From the NCBI RefSeq assembly GCF_013520865.1, contig NZ_JACDXJ010000001.1, positions 2,595,001-2,659,000 on the forward strand: a stretch of 64,000 nucleotides of DNA, written 5' to 3'. This stretch comes from Microvirga mediterraneensis (lineage in GTDB: Bacteria; Pseudomonadota; Alphaproteobacteria; Rhizobiales; Beijerinckiaceae). A model generated the notes under the pieces. The model made no database searches and was not told the origin of the DNA. It saw only the letters and a list, made by a program, of their open reading frames with translations. Below, piece after piece: positions 1 through 9,385 of the stretch. Positions within the stretch are counted from its first letter, which is position 1. Every line of letters begins with the position of its first letter. The translations under genes and the position numbers were made by a program.

Positions 1-1
1 C

Positions 2-1042
2 CAGTACGATAGCCCAGATGCCATCGACCGGCTTTTCGGTGTCTTGCGTTCGGCTCAAGGCGTCCCGGTTCAGCTGATCCTCACTGCCAACCCGGGCGGC
101 CCAGGTCAGCACTGGATCCGAGAGAGATACAAGCTCAACCCGTTCCCGAGAGGCCCGAAGCTCGTCACCCGGCTTCTCTCGAACGGCAACGTGCACAAGA
201 TGGCGGTCATTCCGTCCCGCATCACCGACAACAAGGTCATGCTGGCGAGTGACCCGCAGTACATCGACCGCCTTCATCTCGTCGGCTCAGCGCAACTCGT
301 GAAGGCCTGGCTGGATGGTGACTGGACGGCAATCGAAGGCGCGTTCTTCGGAGAGTGGAGCGAACAGCGGCATGTCATCGAGCCATTCCGGATACCTGAC
401 GATTGGCTTCGTTTCCGGTCTATGGACTGGGGCTCTGCTAGTCCTTTCTCTGTCGGCTGGTGGGCTGTCGTTGGGGACGATCATCGCATTCCTGGCCTTC
501 AAGGGACTCTTCCTCGGGGCGCTTTGGTGCGTTACCGCGAATGGTATGGAGCCTCGGGCCCGAACAAAGGACTAAAGCTCACGGCCGAAGAGGTAGGAGC
601 CGGCATCAAGTCCCGAGAGGGCGGAGAGAAGATCACCTACGGCGTTCTCGACCCGGCAGCCTTCGCAGAGGACGGCGGCCCATCGATTGCCTCGCGCCTG
701 ATGACGAAGAGCGTCGTCTTTCGACCTGCCGATAACAAGCGTGTCGCCTCGCGTGGCGCCATGGGCGGCTGGGACATCATGCGCCAGCGGCTCAAGGGCC
801 AAGACGGCGTTCCGATGATCTACTGCTTCTCGACCTGTGAGGCGTCGATCCGAACCATTCCGGTCCTGCAGCATGATCAGAGCCGGCCGGAAGATCTCGA
901 CACGAACACCGAGGACCACGCCGCGGACGAATGGCGCTACGCCTGCATGTCCCGCCCGTGGGTTCCCGTCACCGCACAACCCAAGAAGCCCGATAGCGGC
1001 TATCGCTCTACAGGTTCCAAGGTATCCCGTTCATGGCGCTAA
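2..1042 (+). CDS. Phage terminase large subunit (3' part)
   Basis: DNA-packaging motor and nuclease that cuts concatemeric phage DNA into the procapsid. The reading frame is open to the window edge, so the N-terminal ATPase with its Walker motifs is missing. The visible 346 residues cover the RNase H-like nuclease domain of the Terminase_6 type: an acidic beta strand (SMDWGSASPF), a second acidic site (GVLDPAAFAEDGG) and a C-terminal one (TEDHAADEW). These fit the metal-binding Asp cluster of the family. The portal gene follows 169 bases later, the usual packaging-module order. Confidence 0.88.
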   Translation, partial: QYDSPDAIDRLFGVLRSAQGVPVQLILTANPGGPGQHWIRERYKLNPFPRGPKLVTRLLSNGNVHKMAVIPSRITDNKVMLASDPQYIDRLHLVGSAQLVKAWLDGDWTAIEGAFFGEWSEQRHVIEPFRIPDDWLRFRSMDWGSASPFSVGWWAVVGDDHRIPGLQGTLPRGALVRYREWYGASGPNKGLKLTAEEVGAGIKSREGGEKITYGVLDPAAFAEDGGPSIASRLMTKSVVFRPADNKRVASRGAMGGWDIMRQRLKGQDGVPMIYCFSTCEASIRTIPVLQHDQSRPEDLDTNTEDHAADEWRYACMSRPWVPVTAQPKKPDSGYRSTGSKVSRSWR

Positions 1043-1211
1043 CGAAATCAGGCAGACTGTTTTGCCGCCAGATCATCTGCGTGGACGGCCTTGGCGGGGC
1101 AATCATTCTGTTCTCCCGCTATGTTGTGCGATCCCCGATAAATCTCAGCCTCAAAAGCTGGAACTATGCCGTTCGTGCTGCAGGCCTGCGTAGAGCACTC
1201 CTTGGCCGAGG

Positions 1212-3185
1212 ATGGGTACAATAATGGCGCTAGTTCTAGGTGAGACCAAGCCTTCCGTGCTTTGGCCAGGCATCATTGCGCCTGACGACGCCAAGGCTGG
1301 AGTTATGCCGTCGACCGACCGACGCGAAGGGTGGGTTCCCCCGTCCGAGCCGAATGGTGTCGTCGCCGTCAAGACCGATCCGGAGCGCATCGAGAAGCTC
1401 CGCAAGTTCCTTCGTGACTATGTGGACCTGAAGGCAGAGGAGATCGAAGAGAGGCGCGAAGCCCTTCGCTACTATCACTGCAAACAGTGGACGGCCGAGG
1501 AGATCGCCAAGCACGACGCCCGCAACCAGCCGACGATGACATGGAACCGCATCGTCAAGGTCGTGAACGGCACAATCGGCCTCATGGAGCGGCTTCGGCA
1601 GGACCCGAAGGCCTTCCCCCGTCATCCCGACCACGAGCCGGGCGCGGACGTGGCCTCTCAGGCACTCCGTTACGCACTCGACGCCTCGGATTGGGAAGGC
1701 CAGCACGCCGATTTCGTCCAGGATCTGTGTCTTGCAGGGATTGGAGGCTTCGAGCTCGCCCTTGAGCAGACCGACGACGAGTCCGAAGACCCGACCAGCA
1801 AGCGCATCCGGCCGGAAACCTTCTTCTACGACCCGCGCTCGGTCGAATACGATTTCAGCGATGCTCGCTTTCTCGGTATCGCCAAGTGGATGGACAAGGA
1901 TGAGGCAATCGCCTTCATGCCTTGGGCCAAGGAGCAGATCGAACGCAGCCTTGAGGACCTGTCCTCCAACTCGATCTATGCCGAAGCCCTGGATCCGGAC
2001 AAGGAAAACCTTTGGTGGGACCGCGATCTGAAGAAGATCCGCATCGTAGAGGTCTACTACCGCGAGGGCGCGACCTGGCTGCACTCCATCCACACGGGGA
2101 CTGAGGAACTCGGAACCGAGGAAAGCCGGTTTGTCGACGCCAAGGGCAAGAGCGCTCCCGGCTTCCTGATGCAGTCCTTCAACATCGACGAGAAGGGCAA
2201 CCGCTACGGCGTCGTTCGCAATCTGAAGAGCCCTCAGGATCAGATCAACTTCGCTCAGTCCCGAGCTACCCATGCCGCCAATACCAAGCAGCTGCTCGTC
2301 GAAGAAGGCGCGGTCGATGATGTTGAGGCCCTTCGGCAGGAGATCCACAAGCCGGACGGCGTGATTGCCCTTCCGGGTGGCCAGTCAGGCAAGATCTCCA
2401 TCAACTCGAATGCCGAGATCGTCACCTCGGCTGTCTCCATGCTGCAATTCGCCATCGAGGAGATGGAGCGTCTTGGCCCGAACATGGCTCTGATCGGGCA
2501 GGGGATGGACAACAAGTCGGGCCGTGCCATCGCCTTGCTTCAGCAGGCGGCAATCGCCGAGATGGGGCCGTTCATCGTCCGTGTCCGCTCTCTGAAGAAG
2601 CGCATCTACAACCAGACATGGGAAGCCATTCGCCGGTACTGGAAGACGCCTCGATACATCCGCCTGACGGATGACAAGGAGCTTGCGGGCTTCCTCCCGA
2701 TCAACATGCCCCGCACCGACGCGTTCGGAAACGTCATCGGGACAGAGAACCCCATCGGCAAGCTTCTGATGGATTTCGTCATCGACGAGGGCCCGGATAC
2801 CGTCACCCTCCGCGAGGATGCGCAGCTTGCTATTGGCCAGGCGCTGTCTCAGGCAGGCAATGGACTTCGTCCGCAGGTCGTGGAAGCCCTGACCCGGGCT
2901 ATGCTCGAGAACATGCAGCTGCCGTCCAAGGCTCGGAAGTACGTCATGGAGGCTTTCGAGGCTCCCGACCAGCCGCCGCAGCCCGATCCGGTAGCCCAAG
3001 AGCTTCAGATCCGTGGCGCCGCTGCCGAAATCCGCAAGAAGGAAGCCGACGCTGCTGACAAGGAAGCTTCTGCCGCTCTGAAGACGGAGCAGGCGCGCGG
3101 CACCCTCCGGCAGAACGCGATGAACCAGGTGGCGGACGAGATCGCCGCCATCGGCCACGCCTCCATGGTGCCGGCCGTCATCTGA
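1212..3185 (+). CDS. P22-like portal protein
   Basis: 657 residues, close to the usual P22-type portal length. It should form the dodecameric ring at the unique capsid vertex through which DNA enters and leaves. The N-terminal third has family-like stretches (RNQPTMTWNRIVKVVNGTIG, then FYDPRSVEYDFSDARF). The C-terminus is an Ala/Lys/Glu-rich helix (about residues 595-640), as expected for the barrel helix. A second ATG 12 bases downstream (1224) is an equally possible start; the ribosome-binding signal does not decide. It sits between terminase and scaffold. Confidence 0.88.
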   Translation: MGTIMALVLGETKPSVLWPGIIAPDDAKAGVMPSTDRREGWVPPSEPNGVVAVKTDPERIEKLRKFLRDYVDLKAEEIEERREALRYYHCKQWTAEEIAKHDARNQPTMTWNRIVKVVNGTIGLMERLRQDPKAFPRHPDHEPGADVASQALRYALDASDWEGQHADFVQDLCLAGIGGFELALEQTDDESEDPTSKRIRPETFFYDPRSVEYDFSDARFLGIAKWMDKDEAIAFMPWAKEQIERSLEDLSSNSIYAEALDPDKENLWWDRDLKKIRIVEVYYREGATWLHSIHTGTEELGTEESRFVDAKGKSAPGFLMQSFNIDEKGNRYGVVRNLKSPQDQINFAQSRATHAANTKQLLVEEGAVDDVEALRQEIHKPDGVIALPGGQSGKISINSNAEIVTSAVSMLQFAIEEMERLGPNMALIGQGMDNKSGRAIALLQQAAIAEMGPFIVRVRSLKKRIYNQTWEAIRRYWKTPRYIRLTDDKELAGFLPINMPRTDAFGNVIGTENPIGKLLMDFVIDEGPDTVTLREDAQLAIGQALSQAGNGLRPQVVEALTRAMLENMQLPSKARKYVMEAFEAPDQPPQPDPVAQELQIRGAAAEIRKKEADAADKEASAALKTEQARGTLRQNAMNQVADEIAAIGHASMVPAVI

Positions 3186-3293
3186 TGCCCCTCGAAATTC
3201 AGTTCGCCTTGCCCTGTGAGCGTCATCACGGGCTCTCGGCGTTCGCCCGGCCGCACACGGGCGCTCGTAACCCTACCGACGCACAGGTGGACA

Positions 3294-4121
3294 ATGCCCG
3301 ATCTAGCCGAAGAACAAGAGATTTTCGCCGCAACCGAACTGACTGAGGCACCTCAGACCGCCGCACCGTCCATCGAGACGCCTGCCGCGCCATCTGAGCC
3401 CAATCCCGCCCCTGTGGCCGGTGAGGGACAGCCTCAGCAGCCCCAGAGCCCTCAGGAGCCGCAGGAACGGCATGTTCCGTATGCTGCCCTGAAGGAAGAG
3501 CGAGAGGCCCGCAAGGCGCTTCAGGCTCGTGTGGACGAGTTGACCAATCTTATGCTCCAAGGGCAGCGACAGCAGCCCGCCAAGCAGGAAGAGCAGCAGC
3601 CCGAACCCGAACTGTGGGACGACCCGAACGCCTTCATCCGTCACCAGCTCAGCCCCTTCGAAGCCCGCATTCAGAAGATCGTCGAGACGACCTCTCGCCG
3701 TGACGCGATCCGGGAACATGGGGAAGAGACGGTCAATGCCGCCTATTCGGCATTGGATGAGGCAATCCGGCGCGGCGAACTGAACGGCGACGCCGTGAAG
3801 GCCAGTCTTCTCCAGTCCGACGATCCCTATGGGGATATCCTCGGCTGGTATCAGAAGAACAAGGTTCTCTCCGAAGTCGGCACAGATCCGAAGGCATTTG
3901 AAGAGCGGCTTCGCGCCAAGATCCTCGCAGAACTCCAGGGACAAGCCCCCGCCGGCCAGCAGCCCGCAGGCGCTCCCGCCCAGCAACCCAGCAATAGCAA
4001 CCAGCAGCCCCTTCCATCGCTGAACCGCTCCTATGGCAATGCCGGGAACGCTCAGGGCGGTGCGATCACGGAAGAGGACATCTTCAATGCAGCCCCGGCC
4101 TTTGGACGCAGAAAGGCTTAA
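3294..4121 (+). CDS. Phage scaffolding protein
   Basis: 275 residues, rich in Gln, Pro, Glu and Ala. There is a low-complexity N-terminus, a coiled-coil core (about residues 55-85, ALKEEREARKALQARVDELT), a Gln/Pro-rich linker and a C-terminus ending in basic residues. This composition and the position between portal and capsid are typical of assembly scaffolds that shape the procapsid and then exit. I chose ATG 3294 because AGGTGG lies just upstream; the frame could extend to 3216 but without a good ribosome site. The assignment rests on position and composition. Confidence 0.78.
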   Translation: MPDLAEEQEIFAATELTEAPQTAAPSIETPAAPSEPNPAPVAGEGQPQQPQSPQEPQERHVPYAALKEEREARKALQARVDELTNLMLQGQRQQPAKQEEQQPEPELWDDPNAFIRHQLSPFEARIQKIVETTSRRDAIREHGEETVNAAYSALDEAIRRGELNGDAVKASLLQSDDPYGDILGWYQKNKVLSEVGTDPKAFEERLRAKILAELQGQAPAGQQPAGAPAQQPSNSNQQPLPSLNRSYGNAGNAQGGAITEEDIFNAAPAFGRRKA

Positions 4122-4124
4122 CCC

Positions 4125-5264
4125 ATGGTCGCAATGACCCCTCCGGACAATCTTGTCGTTCAGAAGTGGCGCAAATCAGTATGGCGCGACTATCAGCGCG
4201 ACAACCTGTTCTCCGAATTCATGGGGAACGGGAACACCGCCGTCATCCATCGCATCAACGAACTGAAGGACGAGGGCGAGGAAATCACCATCCCGCTCTT
4301 CATGGTCCCTCAGGCCGGTGGCGTGACGGGTGATCAGACCCTCGTCGGCAACGAGCACGACCTCAAGCACTATGGCTGGAAGGTCCGCATCGACTGGTGG
4401 CGTGACGCTGTGCTTCTCAACAAGAAGCAGATGCGCCGTTCCGTCGTCGATCAGATGGAAGAGGTTCGCCCCGCTCTGACCCAGATCGCGGCTAACCGCC
4501 TCCGGGACGACATCATTCGCGCCTTCCACAACGTGGGGCAGGGTGATCTCGGCACGACGCCGGATGTGGCGAACGTGAACGGCGTCTACTATCCGAAAGC
4601 GACGGTGGGCCAGAAGAACACCTGGCACGACGCCAACAAGGACCGGGTCGTCTATGGCGCCCTTCGGTCGAACTTCGTTGCTGGCGACCATGCCGCCTCT
4701 CTGGCGAACGTGGATGCCGTCAACGACAAGTTCAACGCGAAGGCGCTGAAGATGATGAAGCGGATGGCCAAGAAGGCCTCTCCGCACATCTCGCCGATCC
4801 AGATCGAGGGCGGCCGTGAGTATTTCGGCATCTTCGTCGGCTCCAACCTCTTCCGGGACTTCTCCAACGATCCGGATGTGATCGCGGCCAACAAGGACGC
4901 CCGCGCTCGTGGCGTGGACTCCAACCCGATCTTCCAGGACGGCGATCTGATCCTGAACGGCGTCTGGGTCCGCGAAATCCCCGAGATGGACGACCTTGCC
5001 ACGATCACTGGTGCGGGCGCTGCCGGCATCAACGTCGCGCCGGCGTGGCTCGTGGGCCGTCAGGCGCTCGGCTATGCCGTTGGTCAGCTCCCCAAGCCGA
5101 CCGAGCGCAAAGAGGACGATTACGGCTTCGTCATCGGCCGCGGCATCGAGACCTGCTACGGCATCGGCAAGACGCAGTTCCGCAACCGCGAGCTCGGCGA
5201 GACCTCTCCGCTCAAGGATTGGGGCTGCGTAACGGGATTTTTTGCTTCGGTTGACGACGCCTAA
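4125..5264 (+). CDS. Major capsid protein, N4-gp56 family
   Basis: 379 residues. It resembles the N4-gp56-type coat protein family, with characteristic stretches such as NTAVIHRINELKDEGEEITI and GGVTGDQTLVGNEHDLKHYG in the first 90 residues, consistent with an HK97-like fold. It starts three bases after the scaffold gene, so the two are surely co-expressed. Its stop codon overlaps, tail to tail, the stop of a minus-strand HNH gene (shared CTAA), so that insertion ends exactly at the capsid gene's end and leaves it intact. Confidence 0.9.
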   Translation: MVAMTPPDNLVVQKWRKSVWRDYQRDNLFSEFMGNGNTAVIHRINELKDEGEEITIPLFMVPQAGGVTGDQTLVGNEHDLKHYGWKVRIDWWRDAVLLNKKQMRRSVVDQMEEVRPALTQIAANRLRDDIIRAFHNVGQGDLGTTPDVANVNGVYYPKATVGQKNTWHDANKDRVVYGALRSNFVAGDHAASLANVDAVNDKFNAKALKMMKRMAKKASPHISPIQIEGGREYFGIFVGSNLFRDFSNDPDVIAANKDARARGVDSNPIFQDGDLILNGVWVREIPEMDDLATITGAGAAGINVAPAWLVGRQALGYAVGQLPKPTERKEDDYGFVIGRGIETCYGIGKTQFRNRELGETSPLKDWGCVTGFFASVDDA

Positions 5265-5794
5265 TCATCCGTGACGTGCCGCCAATTCTCACGACGAGCA
5301 ATCTTGCCAGCCATGACCTGAGAGATGCCGAACATGGCTCCAATCTCGTGTTGGAGCATGCCTTCGGCGGACAATCGACGGATTTGGCGAACCTGATCCT
5401 CAGTGAGTTTGGCGGCACCGTTTCTTGTGCCCGGGTTAGGGTTATTCGGGGCCGGATGATTAAGCACCCTGAATTTGTGCTCTGAGTTCTTGGATGGAGT
5501 GCAAATTTCGAGGTTCTCAAGCCGGTTATCAGTCTTGATGCCATTCAAATGGTTGATCTGCATCCCCTTGGGGATCGGGCCATTGAAGGCTTCCCAGACC
5601 ATCCGATGCACACTTCGATCCGATGCGACACCATCGACGCTAAAATGGGCGATCAGATAGCCCCGCTTTTCTCGTAGAGCGCAAGGTTTCATGATCGGCT
5701 TTGGCTTCGTGCCATAAGTAGAGATGCGAAAGACTTTTCCGTCTCTGCTGACTGCGTAAACATTCTCGCAGCCTAAGACACCCTTCAATCCCAT
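5261..5794 (-). CDS. HNH homing endonuclease (NUMOD4-like, HNH_3, C-terminal HTH)
   Basis: 177 residues, antisense to the late operon. The N-terminus (NVYAVSRDGKVFRI) looks like a NUMOD4 DNA-binding segment. Residues about 63-105 hold an HNH_3 nuclease core (SVHRMVWEAFNGPIPKG, then INHLNGIKTDNRLENLEICT). Residues about 128-172 form a helix-turn-helix (KLTEDQVRQIRRLSAEG to GISQVMAGKIARREN). Such free-standing nucleases nick phage DNA and spread their own gene by homing. The sequence is more AT-rich than the flanking structural genes, which supports recent insertion. Its stop overlaps the capsid stop. No clear Shine-Dalgarno precedes its ATG. Confidence 0.88.
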   Translation of the reverse strand: MGLKGVLGCENVYAVSRDGKVFRISTYGTKPKPIMKPCALREKRGYLIAHFSVDGVASDRSVHRMVWEAFNGPIPKGMQINHLNGIKTDNRLENLEICTPSKNSEHKFRVLNHPAPNNPNPGTRNGAAKLTEDQVRQIRRLSAEGMLQHEIGAMFGISQVMAGKIARRENWRHVTDD

Positions 5795-5869
5795 TGTAAA
5801 ACCCGCAAATCAACCATCCCCCATTCTATGGTGGAGGCATGATTTGGTCTACAGGAAAGGTCCACTATC

Positions 5870-6274
5870 ATGGCTTTCTTTGAAATCGACGCGAACAAGC
5901 CGTTCCCGTCTCCCCCGATCCCTCAGGCGATCTCGGCAGGCGTCGTCTATGAGGCCACGGCAAAGTACGTGCTTCAGGCGGGGGCCGCGGCCGGCAACGT
6001 CATCCCCATGGGTCCGGTCCCGGCTCGTGCTCGCGTCGTCGACGTGATCGTGGCGGCGACGGGCCAGGCCACAACCTTGTCGGTGGGCGATGGCGACGAC
6101 GACGACCGCTATGTGACCTCCGGTGCCGTGGCGGCCGGCGCGATCGTGCGGCTCAACAGCGGCGTGAGCCGTGACTACAACTACCCGACCGGCGATACCA
6201 TCGACATAAAGCTCGGTGGCACTCCCGTGGCCGGGGGCGTGGTCCTCCTGACCGTCCAGTACGTGCAGGAGTAA
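5870..6274 (+). CDS. Putative head decoration or structural protein
   Basis: 134 residues starting after a purine-rich ribosome site (AGGAAAGG). It is largely Gly/Ala/Val with predicted short beta strands, no membrane segment, and an Asp-rich loop (GDDDDDRY-like, around residues 73-80). It lies directly downstream of the capsid gene and 5 bases before the next gene, the usual place for a capsid decoration or stabilising protein. I do not recognise a named family, so the function is inferred from position only. Confidence 0.6.
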   Translation: MAFFEIDANKPFPSPPIPQAISAGVVYEATAKYVLQAGAAAGNVIPMGPVPARARVVDVIVAATGQATTLSVGDGDDDDRYVTSGAVAAGAIVRLNSGVSRDYNYPTGDTIDIKLGGTPVAGGVVLLTVQYVQE

Positions 6275-6279
6275 CCCCC

Positions 6280-6627
6280 ATGGCGAAGATCACCTATCAG
6301 GGCGAGGCCGAGTCCATTCAGTGGTTCGGCGTCACCTTCCCAAAGGGCAAGGCTGTCGAGACCGACAACGAAGCCCTGATCGCCAAGGCTCAGCGCAATC
6401 CCTTCTTCAAGACGGCTGCTCTGGTCGACAAGAAGACCAAGGCTGAGATCGAAGCTGAAAATAGGGCCCGTGAGGAGGCCGAAGAGCAGCGTCAGCGCGA
6501 GGAAGAAGAAGAGGCGCGCCGCACCCTCGAACTCAATGGCGGCTTCGGTGGCGGCGATGACGGCTCCGAGCCTGAAGGCGGCGAAGAGGCGGAAACCTCC
6601 TCTCGCACCCGTTCTCGCCGTTCCTGA
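6280..6627 (+). CDS. Hypothetical phage head-module protein
   Basis: 115 residues. The first 45 form a compact domain (MAKITYQGEAESIQWFGVTF onward), followed by a highly charged helix rich in Glu, Arg and Gln (about residues 55-88) and a Gly/Glu/Ser/Arg tail. It lies between the decoration-like gene and the gp4-like head-completion gene and is surely part of the late operon. The layout resembles small accessory proteins found next to head genes in many phages. No specific function can be assigned. Confidence 0.6.
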   Translation: MAKITYQGEAESIQWFGVTFPKGKAVETDNEALIAKAQRNPFFKTAALVDKKTKAEIEAENRAREEAEEQRQREEEEEARRTLELNGGFGGGDDGSEPEGGEEAETSSRTRSRRS

Positions 6628-6675
6628 CAACAGAGGGCGGGGTTCACCTCCGCCTTCCACCCCTGAGGGCATCTC

Positions 6676-7017
6676 ATGCCGTACACCAGCCACGATCTCG
6701 CCAAGCGAGCGCTCGGATATCTGCAGCTCCGCCAGGCAGGGCAGGAGCCGGCGCCTGAGGATATCGCAGGCATCCAGGAATATATCGAGCCCTTAGTCGA
6801 ACAGCTGGGGATCGGAGGCGTGGCCTATGTCGGCGACACGAACCAGATCGACGGCTCGTTCTTCCTGCCGCTGGCGAAGCGCCTCGCCCTTGAGGCCGCG
6901 CCTGAATTTGGGCAGCCGGCCGCCGATATCGGCACGACCCAGGATCTTGAAGCCGTGCTCCGCGCCCTGACCGCTTCGAAATCAGTCGGCAACCCCGTCA
7001 AGATTGCGTATTTCTGA
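6676..7017 (+). CDS. P22 gp4-like head completion / DNA stabilisation protein
   Basis: 113 residues, mostly helical (SHDLAKRALGYLQLRQAGQE near the N-terminus). It resembles tail accessory factor gp4 of P22-like phages, which binds the portal ring after packaging and starts tail assembly. It is shorter than P22 gp4 and lacks an obvious muramidase extension. The stop is followed after one base by the start of the gp10-like gene, reproducing the P22 order gp4-gp10. Assignment is from fold-like features and synteny. Confidence 0.68.
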   Translation: MPYTSHDLAKRALGYLQLRQAGQEPAPEDIAGIQEYIEPLVEQLGIGGVAYVGDTNQIDGSFFLPLAKRLALEAAPEFGQPAADIGTTQDLEAVLRALTASKSVGNPVKIAYF

Positions 7018-7018
7018 C

Positions 7019-8398
7019 ATGCCAGCCGTCTCTTTCCCCAAATCCTCGACGCCTGGCCTTCGCCCCGGTGAAGGTGAGGGGCGTTTGATCAATGGCTATG
7101 CCGAGCAGGCAGGCGATACGATCTATATCCGCCGCACTCCTGGGCTGCTGGGGCTTGCTGATACAGGCAAGACGGGGCCGCGAGGCCTAATCGACGTGAA
7201 CGGCGTTCTCTATGCCGCGTACACCGATAGCGTGGTGAAGGTCACTGGGACAACGGTTGCGGCGCTCACCGGGACGCTCACCGGTACCGATGGCGTGACG
7301 CTTGCCCGCAACAACCGGGTGACGAGTGGCGCGGCGACCCCTGATGTCGTGGCCGTGCGCTCCACCGGAGGCGCCTATCTCCTGTCCTCAACCGCAATTT
7401 CCGCCTATCCGGATGCCGACCTTCCCGCGACGGTCAACAGCGTCGACTTCCTGGATGGCTTCTTCGTCTTCACGGTGGCCGATGGCCGGATCTTCGCCTC
7501 GGAATTGAACAGCACTGCCACGGAAGCCCTGTCCTTTGCCTCAGCAGAAGCCAAGCCCGATGGGCTGGTCAGAGGCTTCGTTCATGCCGGCACCTACTAT
7601 GCTTGCGGAACGGAAACCATTGAGCCGTGGAAGAACGTCGGCGCCCAGCCGTTCCCGCTGGTTCGCCATACCTCCGTTATCCCGGTCGGATTGCTGACCG
7701 CCATGGCCGTAGCGGGCTTCGAAACCGGATGGGACCGCGAACCCTTCTTCGTGGCCCATGACGGCACGGTTCGGGCCCTGAGGGGCTTCGATGCCACGAA
7801 GGTTTCAACCCCGGACGTGGAAGCCTTCATTGCCGAATCGACCGTCTCGACCCTTGAGGCCTGCGTCTACACCGCGAAGGGTAATGCCTTTTGGACGCTT
7901 TCGTCCGATCAGGGCACCTGGGAACTGAACGTCACGACGGGCCAATGGCACGAGCGCGCCAGCACGGGCCTCAACCGGTGGCGCGGCTCCCGGTCAGTCA
8001 AGAGCGGCGGCCGGTGGATTGTCGGGGACAAGCTTTCGGGCAATCTCCTCGTCGTGTCCGATACCCTGCGCACCGAATTGGGCCAGCCAGTTACGTGGAC
8101 CATCGTGAGCGCTCCGTTGAAGGACTTCCCGGCTCGGGTGGCCATTCCTGGCCTGTTCGGTGACTTCACACAGGCGGATGGAGCCCTCGTGAATGTGTCG
8201 TGGTCGCATGACGGCGGCAAGACGTGGGCCACATCTGTTCCTCGGACGCTCGACACGGCAGACCGCTATCCCGTCCGGGTCAATCGGATCGGGCTTTCGA
8301 CACAGCATGGCCTCAGGGCCCGCTATTCCTCGTCCTCTGAGGCTGATTTCTCCTTCCTGGGCGCTTCGGTGCCGGATCCGCAGGTAAGAGCCGCCTGA
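7019..8398 (+). CDS. P22 gp10-like packaged DNA stabilisation protein (tail hub)
   Basis: 459 residues, close to P22 gp10 (about 470). It begins PAVSFPKSSTPGLRPGEGEG and continues RLINGYAEQ, the typical N-terminus of this family, followed by repeated beta-rich segments suggesting a propeller-like fold. In P22, gp10 sits below gp4 and plugs the portal channel. I chose ATG 7019, immediately after the upstream stop, over a TTG at 7004 that would overlap it. Its stop shares a base with the next ATG (TGATG). Confidence 0.78.
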   Translation: MPAVSFPKSSTPGLRPGEGEGRLINGYAEQAGDTIYIRRTPGLLGLADTGKTGPRGLIDVNGVLYAAYTDSVVKVTGTTVAALTGTLTGTDGVTLARNNRVTSGAATPDVVAVRSTGGAYLLSSTAISAYPDADLPATVNSVDFLDGFFVFTVADGRIFASELNSTATEALSFASAEAKPDGLVRGFVHAGTYYACGTETIEPWKNVGAQPFPLVRHTSVIPVGLLTAMAVAGFETGWDREPFFVAHDGTVRALRGFDATKVSTPDVEAFIAESTVSTLEACVYTAKGNAFWTLSSDQGTWELNVTTGQWHERASTGLNRWRGSRSVKSGGRWIVGDKLSGNLLVVSDTLRTELGQPVTWTIVSAPLKDFPARVAIPGLFGDFTQADGALVNVSWSHDGGKTWATSVPRTLDTADRYPVRVNRIGLSTQHGLRARYSSSSEADFSFLGASVPDPQVRAA

Positions 8399-9357
8399 TG
8401 GCTTCGCAGGACATCGCAAAGCTACTCGATACGCAGCCTCCAGCGCTTCCCGCCAATGTCGCGCGGGTGAAGGCCGACGGCCTGCCGACGCAGCATCTTA
8501 TCGATTGGGAGTTGTTTCAGACTTATTGGGCCAGGACGAATATCATTGCGACGGACCAGCGCATCGATACGGTCAAGGCGACAGCGGACAATGCCTCAGC
8601 CGCAGTCACGACGGAAGCACAGGCCCGTATCGATGGTGACACGGCCCTTGCAGGCCAGATCACGACTGTTTCGGCCCGAGCCAACCAAGCCACGGCGAAC
8701 GGGCAGATCTTCTTTGCTGCGATGGCTGCCCCGGCCGGTGCGGTAGCGGCCTATGGCATCTTCCTGACGGCTGGCAGCGCCTATACGGGCATGCAGCTGA
8801 TCGCCAAGAGCGACGGTACGGCGGCCATCGTCTTCGACGCCAACTATTTCGCCCTCAACAAGAGCGGCACGGCGCAGAACGTCTTCACCTACGACGGCTC
8901 AGTCTTTCGCTTCAATGTTCCCGTCGAAATTGGAACCACGGATATCCTGGCAGGCGCCGTCAACGCTCCAGAAGCGGCAACGGCTGGCACTTTGCTCCAA
9001 GTGGGCGATACAGGTGGCGGCTGGCGGACTATCATTTCCGTCTCGAACAGCGGTGCGCGAGGATATGTTGCCCTCATTCAGGGGGACTTTGAGTACAGGG
9101 TCACTCCCGGGTGGAGCGGCACATTCGACGGTGAGTTCCGCATCCTGCGCAGCGACGGGCAGGTTCTGTATGGGCCGAGCGCATTGTTCAACTATGTGAA
9201 CTTCGCAACCGTCTCTATCTCCCGGCTCGATAAGACATTCGACGCTACGTACACCTACTCCGTCCAGGTGAAATTGAACCTGACGCCCACAAGCGGCGGT
9301 GCGGCGAGCGCAGATTTCAGGCGCCGCGGCATCATGATCGACCTGCGCAAGCGCTAA
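8398..9357 (+). CDS. Tail needle-position / fibre-like protein
   Basis: 319 residues. An N-terminal region is followed by a helical, heptad-like stretch (about residues 55-105, with TTEAQARIDGDTALAGQIT), then a beta-rich segment similar to the central region of lambda-type host-specificity (gpJ/DUF1983-like) proteins, and a distal beta domain. It occupies the slot of the tail needle gp26 between gp10 and the ejection genes in P22. It may plug the tail or bind the host surface. The start overlaps the gp10-like stop by one base. Confidence 0.55.
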   Translation: MASQDIAKLLDTQPPALPANVARVKADGLPTQHLIDWELFQTYWARTNIIATDQRIDTVKATADNASAAVTTEAQARIDGDTALAGQITTVSARANQATANGQIFFAAMAAPAGAVAAYGIFLTAGSAYTGMQLIAKSDGTAAIVFDANYFALNKSGTAQNVFTYDGSVFRFNVPVEIGTTDILAGAVNAPEAATAGTLLQVGDTGGGWRTIISVSNSGARGYVALIQGDFEYRVTPGWSGTFDGEFRILRSDGQVLYGPSALFNYVNFATVSISRLDKTFDATYTYSVQVKLNLTPTSGGAASADFRRRGIMIDLRKR

Positions 9358-9385
9358 CCCATCCACATCACCTCAGGAGACTATC

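Noticed and set aside
1033..1224. 63-residue reading frame between terminase and portal
   Set aside because: It overlaps both neighbours, its sequence has no recognisable domain, and the ribosome site is weak.
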